Counted from the stretch's first letter, positions 1-10,090 are shown. The stretch: DNA of 12,357 nt from Smittium culicis (GCA_001970855.1 LSSN01002434.1:1-12357), one strand, 5' to 3'. The notes: generated by a model from the sequence alone, not told the origin. Made by a program: numbers and translations.

Positions 1-39
1 GTTGTCCCTCAATCCTGAAATAAAGTCAAGCTCAGTCCT

Positions 40-103
40 TTAAACAAAATAATATAAAACTTTAGAACACTCATTGAAAATCATCAAAAAGATTTTGAAT
101 AAG
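40..103 (-). CDS. Candidate exon 12 of the minus-strand gene (partial)
   Basis: After the proposed intron 104-187, the phase-2 junction continues as A-LFKIFLMIFNECSK and then reaches an in-frame TAA at 42-40. Beyond that TAA the same frame stays open to the window edge (TELDFISGLRDN), so a further intron covering the TAA is possible. One option starts at GTGTTC (71) and ends at TTTATTTCAG (16). The hydrophobic helix fits the segment expected after EEVIELLP in symplekin-type proteins, and FISGL is reminiscent of the following FLIPVLNGL-like segment of that family. The gene therefore probably runs off the left edge of the window. This is an inference from splice signals and pattern similarity. 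Confidence 0.4.
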
Positions 104-187
104 CTAAAAATCGTATTTAATTAGTCTACTTTTTTGATCTAAATCAATCGAATTATATAAATAATTAAAAATATCGAAGACTCTTAC
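104..187 (-). other. Probable eleventh intron overlapping the apparent stop codon
   Basis: Read on the minus strand, the last codons run into GC|GTAAGAG, so the apparent TAA stop (186-184) is part of a good 5' splice site. A branch-like CTAAT lies at 124-120, and the acceptor ACGATTTTTAG ends at 104. The resulting 84-nt length matches the other introns of this gene (67-114 nt). Other introns here, at 2322 and 1483, also begin with GTAA and give a TAA when read through. Splicing would replace the last residue's context with exon 12, described separately. Termination at 184 cannot be excluded from sequence alone. Confidence 0.55.
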
Positions 188-3100
188 GCTTGTATAGAAT
201 ATTTTGATGGTAGTAGTTCTATAACTTCTTCAATGTTGTGAGTGAAATAAACCGTTTTATTAAGTTTATAATAGCTGAAGAATATGTCAATAAGCACTTT
301 TTTCCTATATGACTCGTGGGTTTTTAGATTTTTAGAAACTAATACATACCGATACGAATTAATAAAATGTTGATAAAAATGTATATTTTTAAATGCCATA
401 AAAAGATAGAACTTACTGCTGATTAACAGATCTTTAGCCCATGCGATTTTATTTACACCAGAGATATTACCAACAACTGATGCATTTGGATTCGAAATAT
501 ATAGATTTTCAATATCTCCTTTTTCAAAAGAACTATTCCTTATTGCTTTAATCTCCGACTTAGATAGGTTGTCTGAAGATATATTGCTTTGTTTATCAGT
601 AGGAGAGTCGAAATATTTTTGACCTTCTAATTTCATCAAACTTATCAAAGAGTAGTTTGCTGAGTTCAATGAAAATGATTCAGAATCGAACTCATTATTA
701 GTTCTATAATTGCTGCTTTGATTTTCAACACATTGATAATTCGAATTTTCTGAAAAGTCCGAGATGTTTACAAAGTCAAAATCATCATTAATATTCTCAG
801 CAAGATTAACACTTTTTTCATCAAAATCAACTATAAAGCTGAAAAGCTTTAAAAATATTCGCTCAGTTACTCTTTTGTCGTTTGATAGGTTTACAACCAG
901 AATGCTAGCATCAAATACAATCTGATCGATATTAAAAAATTTGCTTAAGCTAGACATATAGCCAGATTTTAGTGTGAACAGCAAATCAAGTGAATGGATC
1001 TGTAGAAATAAAATGATTGAACAATCAAAAATTCTTTTCTTTTGATCAATACTTAAAAGCTGGTTAACTGTTTTTACTATAACTCCAAGACGATTTATGG
1101 ATTCAATTGAGTCAGATTTTTTCGAAACCCTAAAAGGTTTCCTTTTTGGGTCAAAATACTTCGATAAAATCGTGGTGTTTGACATCCAAATATTAGGTAG
1201 TATTGATGAAAATACTTTACATATCTCGAATGATATTTTTATTTGAGGATTCTCGGTTGGATTATTAATTTTTGAATTGATGTAGCTTGCTACGTGCATA
1301 GATATTACATAATATGAATCTAAAAGCTTTTTAAGGATATCACTTTCTATAGTTTTAAGGTCCAATTTCTTTAAAGAGTCGAAAGCAAAATTAGATCTAG
1401 CAAAGAGAAGATAAATAAAACATTTCAGATCAATACAAATTCATTAAAATGGAATAGTTTGTAAATTATTATGAATGTGTTACATATGCTTGCGGCTGAT
1501 AAAGTCTAGCAAATATAAGCAACGAATAAAAGTGTTGGATCTGACTTTGCTAATAGTACCATTTTCAGATCTAAAGTCCCAATTTATCATTATCGTATAA
1601 AAAACTGCTTCTAAGCTGGATATATCGATTCTGGTCCAAATGTTTTCAAGAGACTTTAGTATTATAGAATCAAATTGTATAAAATCTAATCTATTTTCTG
1701 GTGTCTGGGAGTATAAATCCAAGATTTTTAAGGTGAAATCTATACATTTTTTGGTGTTCAGTTTTTGAATTGATGTGGTGTAATTGTAATATTTTGAGCT
1801 TTTTGGGAAAATTAAAATATCTGATGCTTTTGAATTTTTTTTAGAGAATGCAATTGGAATGCTGCTATCATTCTTGGATAAGTTGACTAATATTTGCCAA
1901 TCTACGGACTTTAATTGAAAAATAGTGAAAATCAAGTTATTAAATAGTCTAATAAATTATAAAAAATCAAGTAAATTAATTTAAAAAAGAGTAAGCATAC
2001 TATTTTCAATGTGTCTGATATGACTTTATAGCTTTTTATTAGAAAATTTTCTAAAATCTGGTGGATATCAGCACTATGGTTTTCAGCAAAAACCAATTTT
2101 GACAAAGTACTGATTGCTCTAATAATACCAGCAGTATTTTTGTATACGTTCAAAATATTTTCAAGCTCAAGGGATTGAATAAAAACAATCTCAAAGTCAT
2201 CAATCATATTTCTAAGAGTAACGTAAAAAAAAAAATTTAACAGGAAATTTATATTATTGATTAAATAAAAAATATAATGAAATTCTTAAGTGTGACAGAT
2301 ATAAAGTTTGAAAATGGTTTACCTTGAGATATTTTGTGTCTCATCATCAATTAAAATAAACTTTGAAAATTTATTTTTTGATTCAAAAATTATTGCATCC
2401 TTAAAAAAATCAATATCTTCAATAAAATCTAGACTCTTAAGCTTATCGATTTCTATAAAAAATTTTACAAAAAATAAAAAACACTTATTTACAAAAGTCA
2501 AGATGTGGAAATATAAATTAAATACCCCAAACCAAAGATTTTGTCGAAGATTGCTTAAAAAATAGATAATGCAGAATGAATGGGACCAAATCTAAAGAAA
2601 ATCATTATAAAAAAAATCTTTATAAAAAAAAACAAGTATCGTAAGGCATTCATTGTGTACAATTGAAATATAAATGTTGTATGAATTAAATGTAAATGCC
2701 AGTACCTTGCGATAGATGGTTTGAGATTTTTCCATAAACAACATCTTTATAGATTTTTAAAAAGCTTTTCAAGACCAAAATGTTATTTTTTTTGGACTTA
2801 TATCCAAAATCATTTAGAACAATTTCTATGTCTGGATCAATTTTTAAGCCACTAAAACCAAGCGAGAGATTTATAATAAAAGTAGAAATAAACATACAGA
2901 ATTTTAACTGAATAAAAAGAAAAAAGATTAATAAAAACAATGGTGTTTAAATGGTGCAGAAATACCGTTCAAGGCACTGAATGGAATGAGTGTGTAGCGC
3001 TAGCAAAAATTGGTATTCATTTTTATCAGCTATTATTGATAGTAATGCGTTTCTTGATTTTGCATCATCTGATTCAGCGAAAACGGCCTTTAGAAGGAAA

Positions 3101-3959
3101 TAAATGTAAATTTTTTATAAAATCGCAATTATAAATGAAAGAAAGGTAAATATGAGATAAGTGAATCGACCAAAATACCTTTACTAGCTTATAATGGGAG
3201 TCGACGCTAAAATTTTTTAAATTATTTTAAAGCTTTTTATGTATAGAGCGCTTAAAAATGATTTTAATCGAGAATTCATCTATTACCTTCCCATTAATTT
3301 AGTATTCGTAGAAACACAAATTTCGAACAAGCTTTGTATTTGAACCCAAACGTCGATTTTACTCAAATTATTGTGCTTTGTTTTATCTTTTACTGTTAAT
3401 ATAAATTAAAATATCCATTATTATTTGACATGCAATGATATATTTAGAGAAAATATTCTTACAATATGCTGGAGAAAAGGAAGAGAGTAGATGAATTGTC
3501 CACTATTTTTATATTATATATGTATTTAAAACTACCAGAATTTTTTAAAAATCAAATTAAAAGTATTACCTTTAACACTATCAAATTTAAATCCATATTT
3601 TTGGAATCAATTTGCCTGATGGTTTCGAATAGTTCTTTAAGTTTTTCATAAGAAATGCTATTTGGTTCTAGAGCTGTATCATTTGCGGTTGATAGGACAA
3701 TAGTGCTATAATTATCTTCAATATTGGGAGATTTTATAGCTTTAGAAATTCTTGAAGCTGCAGCCATCTCATTAATGGAGATTACATCTGAACTAGATGT
3801 CATCGATTGCTCTGCGATTTTTAACTTTTTTGGGGCCCTTTTAGCATCTTTTTCATTGGAGCTTTTCTCTAGCTCTTTCAACTCATTTTGAAAAATCGAG
3901 TTTAGATAAATAGATAATTCATCAAGGTTTGATTTTATATCTGAATATAAATTGCTCAT
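184..3959 (-). CDS. 11-exon gene for a large helical protein, possibly symplekin/Pta1-like
   Basis: Model: complement(join(184..1396,1484..1908,2001..2211,2323..2452,2526..2591,2706..2851,2966..3087,3179..3206,3287..3392,3463..3502,3570..3959)). The exons total 2877 nt, or 958 residues plus TAA. All ten introns are GT-AG, 67-114 nt long, and every phase joins. The ATG at 3959 is the first Met after an in-frame TAA at 4002-4004. Residues 37-48 are a basic cluster (KDAKRAPKKLKI). Most of the rest is Leu/Ile/Phe-rich and looks helical, as in HEAT-type proteins. Residues about 752-855 are acidic and Ser/Asn-rich, probably disordered. No signal peptide or catalytic motif is visible. Symplekin scaffolds the cleavage/polyadenylation machinery. 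The resemblance is by eye only: a basic linker near the start, the stretch at 722-731 (VVNLSNDKRV), and W874 followed by helices ending in EEVIELLP near 942-951. The gene structure is far surer than the identity. Both ends may be incomplete. Confidence 0.85.
3179..3206 (-). other. 28-nt micro-exon (exon 4)
   Basis: This exon encodes S-VDSHYKLVK. It lies between the acceptor AATTTTAG (ending 3207) and the donor GTATTT (starting 3178). Exon 3 ends in phase 2 and exon 5 begins in phase 0, so they cannot be joined directly. This small exon supplies the needed phase shift and stays open in that frame. Reading through intron 4 meets a stop. Confidence 0.7.
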
Positions 3960-4467
3960 ATTTTTATGTGTATTATATATACACTCGTCAAATAGTAGTT
4001 TTTATAACTTTATAAAAATTGCAAAATCGTTATAGTTAAAAGATGCAAAATCATTCAAACATTTGCTTTTAACTTGGATTTATTGTGTTTAATTTTTATT
4101 AGCTTCATTTCTTTAAAAATGTACTCTTTACTAGCCTATGAACAGCCGAACTGAACTATTTTTTCAACATTATTAGATTCTATTAGCTTGATATCCAATG
4201 TGAGCTTATTTCTCTGAACTTATTCGCTAAAATCTTCTTTCTTATTCCAAAGATATGTAAATTAGGCGAACTATTGGCCAGCGCCTTTACACCTTGACAC
4301 GAAATATAATTGGCCTTTTAAATGGCATATATTGACAATTCAAAGCTCATACTATTTTTTTACTAATGTTATTTTTTATTTATGGATATAGAAATAAGGA
4401 ATAGTTAGCTTATAGCTAAAAACAAATAATGTGTCACTCTAAAGTATTTTTTTTGAAAAAAAAATAA

Positions 4468-4741
4468 TATATATATTATCGTTATATATTACAAGCAGAC
4501 TGACATTGAGTAGATTAAAAATAACTATAATATTTTAAAATTATCCCCTTCAGGGAAATGTGTCATTTAATTACGATTTACCTATAGATACTATAACTAA
4601 ACTGTTAAGAAAAGCTATATTTCTATTTTATTCCGCCGCATTAAAAAATTAAACTTACTGCAAGCATTTATATTTATCCTATAATCTACAACTATTTTCT
4701 ACTATTCTCAGAGCCAAATATATATATATATATTATCGTTA
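4468..4741. repeat. Duplicated 17-mer TATATATATTATCGTTA
   Basis: The same 17 bases occur at 4468-4484 and 4725-4741, 257 bp apart in direct orientation. Each copy follows a TA run. The non-TA part (TTATCGTTA) makes this a little more than a shared microsatellite. No function can be assigned. Confidence 0.5.
4602..4658 (-). other. Intron-like segment in the AT-rich spacer
   Basis: On the minus strand a consensus donor GTAAGT (from 4658) is followed 57 nt later by TTTTCTTAACAG (ending 4602). A further donor-like TAG|GTAAAT lies about 20 nt downstream. The arrangement resembles the introns of the neighbouring minus-strand gene, but I could not link it to that gene in frame. It may mark an unrecognised 5' exon or be chance. 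Confidence 0.2.
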
Positions 4742-7722
4742 AAAATTAGACAAAAATAGATGGTTAATTAAATTATAAATTGGCTGGCTTTCATAGGGTT
4801 TAAATTGGTTTTTGTATATTCTAAAGTTGTAACTTTGCCATACTATTACAATTTACGGTTTTAGTTAAATTATTTGATTTATTTACCCACTCAGGATTTG
4901 AACACCTTGATAAATTTATATTAATTACTGTTGTACATTTTCTATAAAGATCAAAAATTATTTAACCTTAAGCAAATTCTGATCATAAAATTAATTTAAA
5001 AATAGTTATTTTAAAAAAATAAATAAATAATAATATCAATTAAAATTGCTATCAATATACATAAGTGGAGGGAATTGAATTTTTCTTATTTAAAGATAGC
5101 ATTATTTAAACAACTTTAAACATGTATGTGATTTTATATTCGAATTAGACCGTTTTAATATTAAATATTAGTATTTAGAAAATATATATTGGAGATTCTT
5201 AAATATAGAGGATCTTTTTTTTGTAGAAATACTATTTGATTTAGTGGTTTGTATAAAAAAAATTTTTTTATTGGGTATTTTATTGAATGTAATTTAGACA
5301 AAAAATGCACAATTAATTTGTAAAAAAATTTTGCACTTTGAAATGATCTAAAAAATAATATTTAATGATTTCATATCAGAATAACATTGAATACTAAAAT
5401 TTAATTGATTTTTCAAATCAGTGAGTATATTTACCAATATATTTCTAAAGTTAAAAATATCCAAAGCAAGTCAACGAATTTTAAACATAATTTTATTGAG
5501 CTTTGATCTAATTAACCAGTTTCCAATTGATTAGTTAATAATTTTCAAATAAAAAATGATTTTTTGTTTTAATTTTAATAATTTTGTTTAAAAAAAATCA
5601 AAAGATCTATTATATGAAATGAAAAAAATTTTTAGAGTTAATTTACTACATTTTAAAATATTTAGCTGTAATACACTTAGCTCGGAAAAAAAGTATAATC
5701 GAGATTTCCTTTAAAAAAGCGACATTTTAAACTTTATTGTTAATATAGGATATTTGATTTCTTAATCCAGATATTATCAATTAGCTTTTATAAATTTAGT
5801 ACAAATAGATAATAGAAATCGAGGTATATAAAAAACTCAACAACAATAGTTACTCTTATCTATACATTATCTGGCATAAATAATATTTATAAAAATATTC
5901 TATTATATTATTTGTAATTTTTTATAATATAGGATTCAGATATTGTATACTTATTTATTTATTTCAAGTATTATATCGAGGTTTTTATGATGTATTCTGA
6001 CTTTACCTATGTAAATCACCTCAATCCATATCTTTAGATTTCGATGCTAATAAAAAAACTATTGAAATAAATCATACAATTTCAAAACTATTGTTCATTG
6101 AATCTTTATAAGAAATCAAAATAAATTAAATAAAACTTTGATAATTAATGCTTTCTTTGAATAAAATCGCTATGTATAAATTTTTGACTTATATTTTTCT
6201 AATTAAAAAAACCCACCCTATTGTAAACAGTAAATTCCCGATAATCGGTACTTTTTTTTTTAAGAATTTTTAATCATGAGTTTAGCAAAAAAAAATTGCA
6301 AATACAATTTCTCTGATAAATAATTATAAATTAATTTCTTTTTGCTATAATTTGTAATATCATCAGTATAAATTCAAACTTCAAATTCGATGTTTTATAT
6401 TTAATGCATTTAAAAAATCGCGTAATCCCGAGTTAATAACCTTTAGTTTATTAGTATTACTTGAAACGATCTAAAATTTAAATTTAAATGATTTAATAAT
6501 CTGATAGCACTTTATTAATAGCTTATATGAAGTATGTAGCATTATCATTCATTGATTTCCTAAATATATTTATGTTTATATTTATACTTAAGTACAGAGA
6601 TATAACCAACCACCTCAAATTTTACAATTGTTTCAATCATTATCCAATACTCAATTTACAAATCTACAAATAGGCACTCGACTGAAGAGTAAATTGATAA
6701 TATAAATTAATATCAACAAAAATTAAGCCAATACCAAAAAAACAAACTTGTTTAAATATTGCGTTAAAGTATTTAAAGAGCTCTTGTTTTCATAGAGCCT
6801 TAATAAATTTAGTTTGGGTTAAATTTTTTTAATGGGTATATAGGTAAAATGGTGAAATTTTATTTGTTGTAACTTGTCAGAACAAAAGGCTTTATAAAAA
6901 TAACACGATAATTTCTTAATTTAATACTAACTAGATTTAAACTTGTTTCGGGTTTAATATTTACTGTGTTGGTTAGTATTACATATAATGTATTCTTGTT
7001 ATACCCTTTTTGCTCTACTTTAGATGATTTTTATTTTATAAAACTAATATTTTTGGGTTTTTTAAAGTAAATAATTATAATGCTTTGAATAAGCAGCATA
7101 AAAATTTTTTTTTTAGTTCACCCAAATAAAATGGTCAATTGATTCAAAGTCTTGTTTTTCATTTTAGATCAAAAAAAAAAATAGCGATTTTTTTATTTAC
7201 CTTTGAATATTTTTTCTGTATTTTTCTTTTTTATTTTTTTTTTTTTTGTGCGAATGAGGAATTGATACAACTTTTAGATAGACAGAGAAAAACGTTTATC
7301 CTAACTTTTCATTTGTCTTTTTTTGATTTCAATCGGTGCTGTATATCTGAATTTCTAGTAAAATAACACGCTTTTTTTCTTCTCTTTTTTTTTTGGTTTT
7401 CTTGCAATGATGAAATGCAGGTAGGATCAAGCAAAATATTTTTTTATAGTCCAAGGTATAGAACAGCAGATTTTCATTGATTTTTCGGTGATCAACAAAT
7501 TTATGTTATACAGGTTATCTTTACTATATCAGATAATTAATTTGGCGAGGGGAGGGGGGGGTGAGAAAACGAATATATCCTAAATTTTACAAAAAAAGTA
7601 AAAAAGCGTAATATTGTGTTGTTTTTGGATATTTTGCTATATGTGCGAGGAGGGTGTTGTTAAGGAATTTCCGTGAGTTATATGTGGGAAGTAACATAGG
7701 TAAATCAAATCCATTGAATTTG

Positions 7723-7747
7723 TAAAAAGAAAAAGAAAAAGAGGGAG
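7723..7747 (+). repeat. Short AAAAAG purine repeat
   Basis: Three near-perfect AAAAAG units are followed by AGGGAGAAAAAG, giving an all-purine tract on the plus strand inside the G-run-bearing region. It is a simple-sequence repeat with no further structure seen. Confidence 0.6.
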
Positions 7748-8814
7748 AAAAAGTAGTCACTTGATATGATTGAGTTTATGACAAAATATTACGAGTAAAT
7801 GCAATTATTAATTTTGGGCACAATAAGTATTTGCCTTAATTAAAGCCTTGATATCGATCATTCAAACGGTGGAAATTGAATTTGAGATATTAGGATCAGA
7901 AACAGATTTTTTATCAAAATCAGTAGAAAAATTGAGCTCAAAAATCTAATTTTTTTAAATTCTTTGATAAATTAATTATTGTTCATTTAGTATAACGATC
8001 CTCTAGCTTTTTAAGCGACCATTATTTATAGTTAGTTTTTATTCAGTACACAATCAAATAAAAAAAAATTGATGGACATTAATAAAATCGAAACAATGAA
8101 ATTTCATATTTTGGTGACAAAAATAAATGCAAGTATTAGTAGTCCATCGAAAAGCAATAAATAGAAAAAAAAGCTGCGGGAGAAAGTAATTTTGCTTATT
8201 ATGTTTCAAAAGAAAAAAAAATTGGGTGAGAAATTATATGGATTTTCAGTAATTTTTTTTCAGGAAGGGGGGGAAATAGAGGGGGTGGCACACATGTGCA
8301 ATAATAAATACTTTTTGGGTAAAACGCTTGATAGATAGGTTCCTAATTGACATACAGGATTAATAAATTTCTATAATATAAGATCTATAATATTAATTAT
8401 TTGTAAATCTATATCAGTAACCTTTAAAGTTCAAAAGATATTTATATTCACAAAAAGGGGTTTGGACAGATTCGTATTTGGTACAATGTGAGAACTTGTT
8501 CAATGACCACTATAAAAAAAAATTCACATGATAACTTTATTTGCAAGGATAATATTGCACAAATTTCAAGTTAAGCGTGTATATAGTGTACTCATAAAAT
8601 GGGGGGAGGCATGGGTTAGTTAGGCGTGTTCGAGTTCATACAAAATTTTATTTTCGGCCCAAAATTTAAAGTAATATAATCTCTGGATAGTAAACTGAGT
8701 ACATATAACCATCTAAGAATTGTTTGTTTATATATATTTTTTAAAAATAACATTTTCTGTTGAACTTGAGTATGAAAGTTATTTTCGCTCATAACGCTTT
8801 CTTTTTTTTTTCAG

Positions 8815-8854
8815 GTTTTATTGAAAGTGGGAGGATTTGGATTGAGTAAAGTAG
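8815..8854 (+). other. Exon-like block with DFG-like motif, flanked by splice-like sites
   Basis: A ten-T tract plus CAG (8802-8814) precedes the block and GTGAGT (8855-8860) follows it. The block reads VLLKVGGFGLSKV in frame with no stop. That frame also continues through the donor-like site to a TAG at 8938-8940, so the donor need not be used. The splice-like flanks suggest a once-functional plus-strand exon. Confidence 0.35.
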
Positions 8855-9073
8855 GTGAGTCAGATATACTGACAATTACTGGGAGGAGGATGTGGGGTTA
8901 CTTGACCGCGAAAAGTCTTCGTTATATGACTCATGCATAGAGAAAAAAGGTTTATTGCTTTAGTTCTTTGCTGGGTAATGGGCTATTTTTGATCTGCAAA
9001 ATATATCAAATTAAATTCAATTATTATACTATAATTCTGAGGCCTTAAGAAATATTGGTTTATTGTATTATAG

Positions 9074-9151
9074 CAACAAGTAATAAATATGCATTTAAGT
9101 CGTAAACGAATCAATAAATTTGCTTTTTTTAAGAGTGTTGGACGGGAAATG
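9074..9151 (+). other. Exon-like open segment ending at a consensus donor GTAAGT
   Basis: After a TAG at 9071-9073, the plus strand is open and reads MHLSRKRINKFAFFKS and then VGREM, ending exactly at a GTAAGT (9152-9157). The Arg-Lys-Arg-Ile piece followed by a short helix is like the end of a kinase C-lobe, where Pro-x-x-Arg-Ile is usual. The identity is uncertain. The donor sequence is the clearest part. Confidence 0.3.
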
Positions 9152-9190
9152 GTAAGTATTAGTCTAATCTCCAAATTCACTAGTTTTTAA

Positions 9191-10090
9191 TAAAGAGATG
9201 ATGCAATTAACGGTTTTAATTAGTGATAAGGCTATTATTACTTGAAGCCAAGAGGTAATTGGGTTCAAGATGGAATTAATTCATTCTTGAGTAAATGTGC
9301 ATTTATGATGTAATATTATTACATTGTAGAAACATCCACTATTTGATACATTCGTTTTTATTGGCTACCCGACATTTTTTTTTATAAAGTGCAAGGCAAT
9401 AATCTTGGATTTAATGGGGGGGCAGTTAAATACAAGATAATTCTGGTTAGGCTTTGAAAATCTTAAATAAGCTATACAAATATACTAAGAGAAATTTTGT
9501 GAGGGGCAAACTAGGCTGTAAAGGAAATTCGTAGATAAAGCGCAGTTTATGTGTTTTCTTTTTTTAAATTTCCATCTGACTCGCTTTTAATATACCAAAA
9601 AAAATTTTTTTTTTATTAGATTAATTTCGTGTGATAATTGAATATTAGGAAATAGCAGCTAATTATGCAGATTTACAAATTACAAAAAAAATAATAAATC
9701 GGCGGTCATTGTTTTTAATTAAAATTTGGAGGTCAAAGTGCTGTATTTTAGCAATTCTATGAATTTTTGGACGAGCACATTTTTTTAGTCGAGGTTTGCA
9801 GCGGAAAGTGTCGGGTGAGGCTGAAAACGGAGCTAATATTACGGAGACAGTGTACTAAGACATAATAAGATCAAAAGTCTAAGGGCGGTTTTTATCCTCG
9901 AGTTGAGTTTCATTGCAAAGGTGGAATTAAGCTGAATATGGATTGCAAAGATGGCAGCTTGTCGGATGAACCTGAGAATAAAGGTTTATGACCAATATGG
10001 GCTTTAAAGATTAAGGAAACGTTGCTTTTATTTTTTTTGTAACGGCTGTTTTGAAAGCGGGATTCGTGCAGTAAAATACCCAGTTAGAGA
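9191..10090. other. Spacer with plus-strand G-runs and a GC-richer pocket
   Basis: No complete gene is visible. A G7 run lies at 9416-9422 and GAGGGG at 9501-9506. From about 9780 to 10080 the DNA is clearly less AT-rich. Two plus-strand open segments of about 30 and 40 codons occur there: one containing SRGLQRKVSGEAENGAN before a TAA near 9857, the other containing FHCKGGIKLNMDCKDGS before a TGA near 9989. ATTGCAAAG occurs at 9912-9920 and 9942-9950, exactly 30 bp apart. AATATGG followed by an AAAGA-type block recurs at 9935 and 9994. This may be the remnant of a coding sequence or repeat. I recognise no family. Confidence 0.4.

Larger units (their letters stand above)
3960..7100. other. Very AT-rich spacer without a convincing gene
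   Basis: About 3.1 kb of A/T homopolymers and TA runs with stops in every frame. The longest open segments, roughly 45-50 codons, are what chance gives at this composition. If the neighbouring minus-strand gene is symplekin-like, N-terminal exons could be hidden here. The least AT-rich part is 4005-4330, where the minus strand has a 44-codon open segment containing SCQGVKALANSSPN. An intron-like minus-strand segment (GTAAGT to TTCTTAACAG) occupies 4602-4658. A TATATATAAT stretch on the minus strand sits only about 11-22 nt before the ATG at 3959, too close for a normal TATA box. No RNA gene was recognised. Confidence 0.6.
7427..9157 (+). pseudogene. Possible decayed Ser/Thr protein kinase gene
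   Basis: No single frame is open, but kinase-like pieces occur in the canonical order on one strand. At 7565-7663 the frame reads ENEYIL... then RNIVLFLDILLYVRGG, like the alpha-C/beta-4 region. At 7853-7876 it reads IDHSNGGN, and the DNA aligns with an HRDIKGGN coding stretch if small indels are allowed. At 8815-8940 it reads VLLKVGGFGLSKV, like the DFG segment with Asp changed to Gly, then GYLTAKSLRY, like GYLAPEVLRY. At 8962-9048 it reads SSLLGNGLFLI, like the alpha-F region. At 9074-9151 it reads LSRKRINKFAFFKS, like the late C-lobe Arg-Ile motif. Frames shift, stops intervene, and the expected catalytic Asp residues are not seen. The gap between the HRD-like and DFG-like pieces is about 960 nt, far longer than in a kinase domain without an intron. 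The family match is by eye, and chance resemblance in AT-rich DNA is a real alternative. Confidence 0.33.

Noticed and set aside
2308..2565. Plus-strand 85-codon frame
   Set aside because: It lies antisense to exons 7 and 8 and intron 7 of the minus-strand gene, is Lys/Ser/Leu low complexity, and has no motif.
2940..3134. Plus-strand 64-codon frame
   Set aside because: Antisense to exon 5 and parts of introns 4 and 5. The minus-strand reading has coherent splicing and the plus reading has no family features.
3466..3651. Plus-strand 61-codon frame
   Set aside because: Antisense to exons 1 and 2 and intron 1 of the minus-strand gene.
4718..4733. TA microsatellite as a possible origin or telomeric element
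   Set aside because: It is an ordinary TA run in AT-rich DNA, with no telomere repeat or consensus origin element nearby.
4887..4906. tRNA B-box-like sequence (GTTCAAATCC on the minus strand)
   Set aside because: The flanking bases do not form a T-stem, and no acceptor stem or A-box lies at the needed spacing.
7139..7366. Plus-strand 75-codon Phe-rich frame
   Set aside because: It arises from long T-runs coding for Phe and has no initiation context or recognisable domain.
8983..9180. Minus-strand 65-codon frame
   Set aside because: No motif. It overlaps plus-strand segments with better splice-like signals, and its length is near chance expectation.
9258..9275. GGGTTCAAG resembling a tRNA T-loop on the plus strand
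   Set aside because: No cloverleaf can be folded around it and no A-box is upstream.
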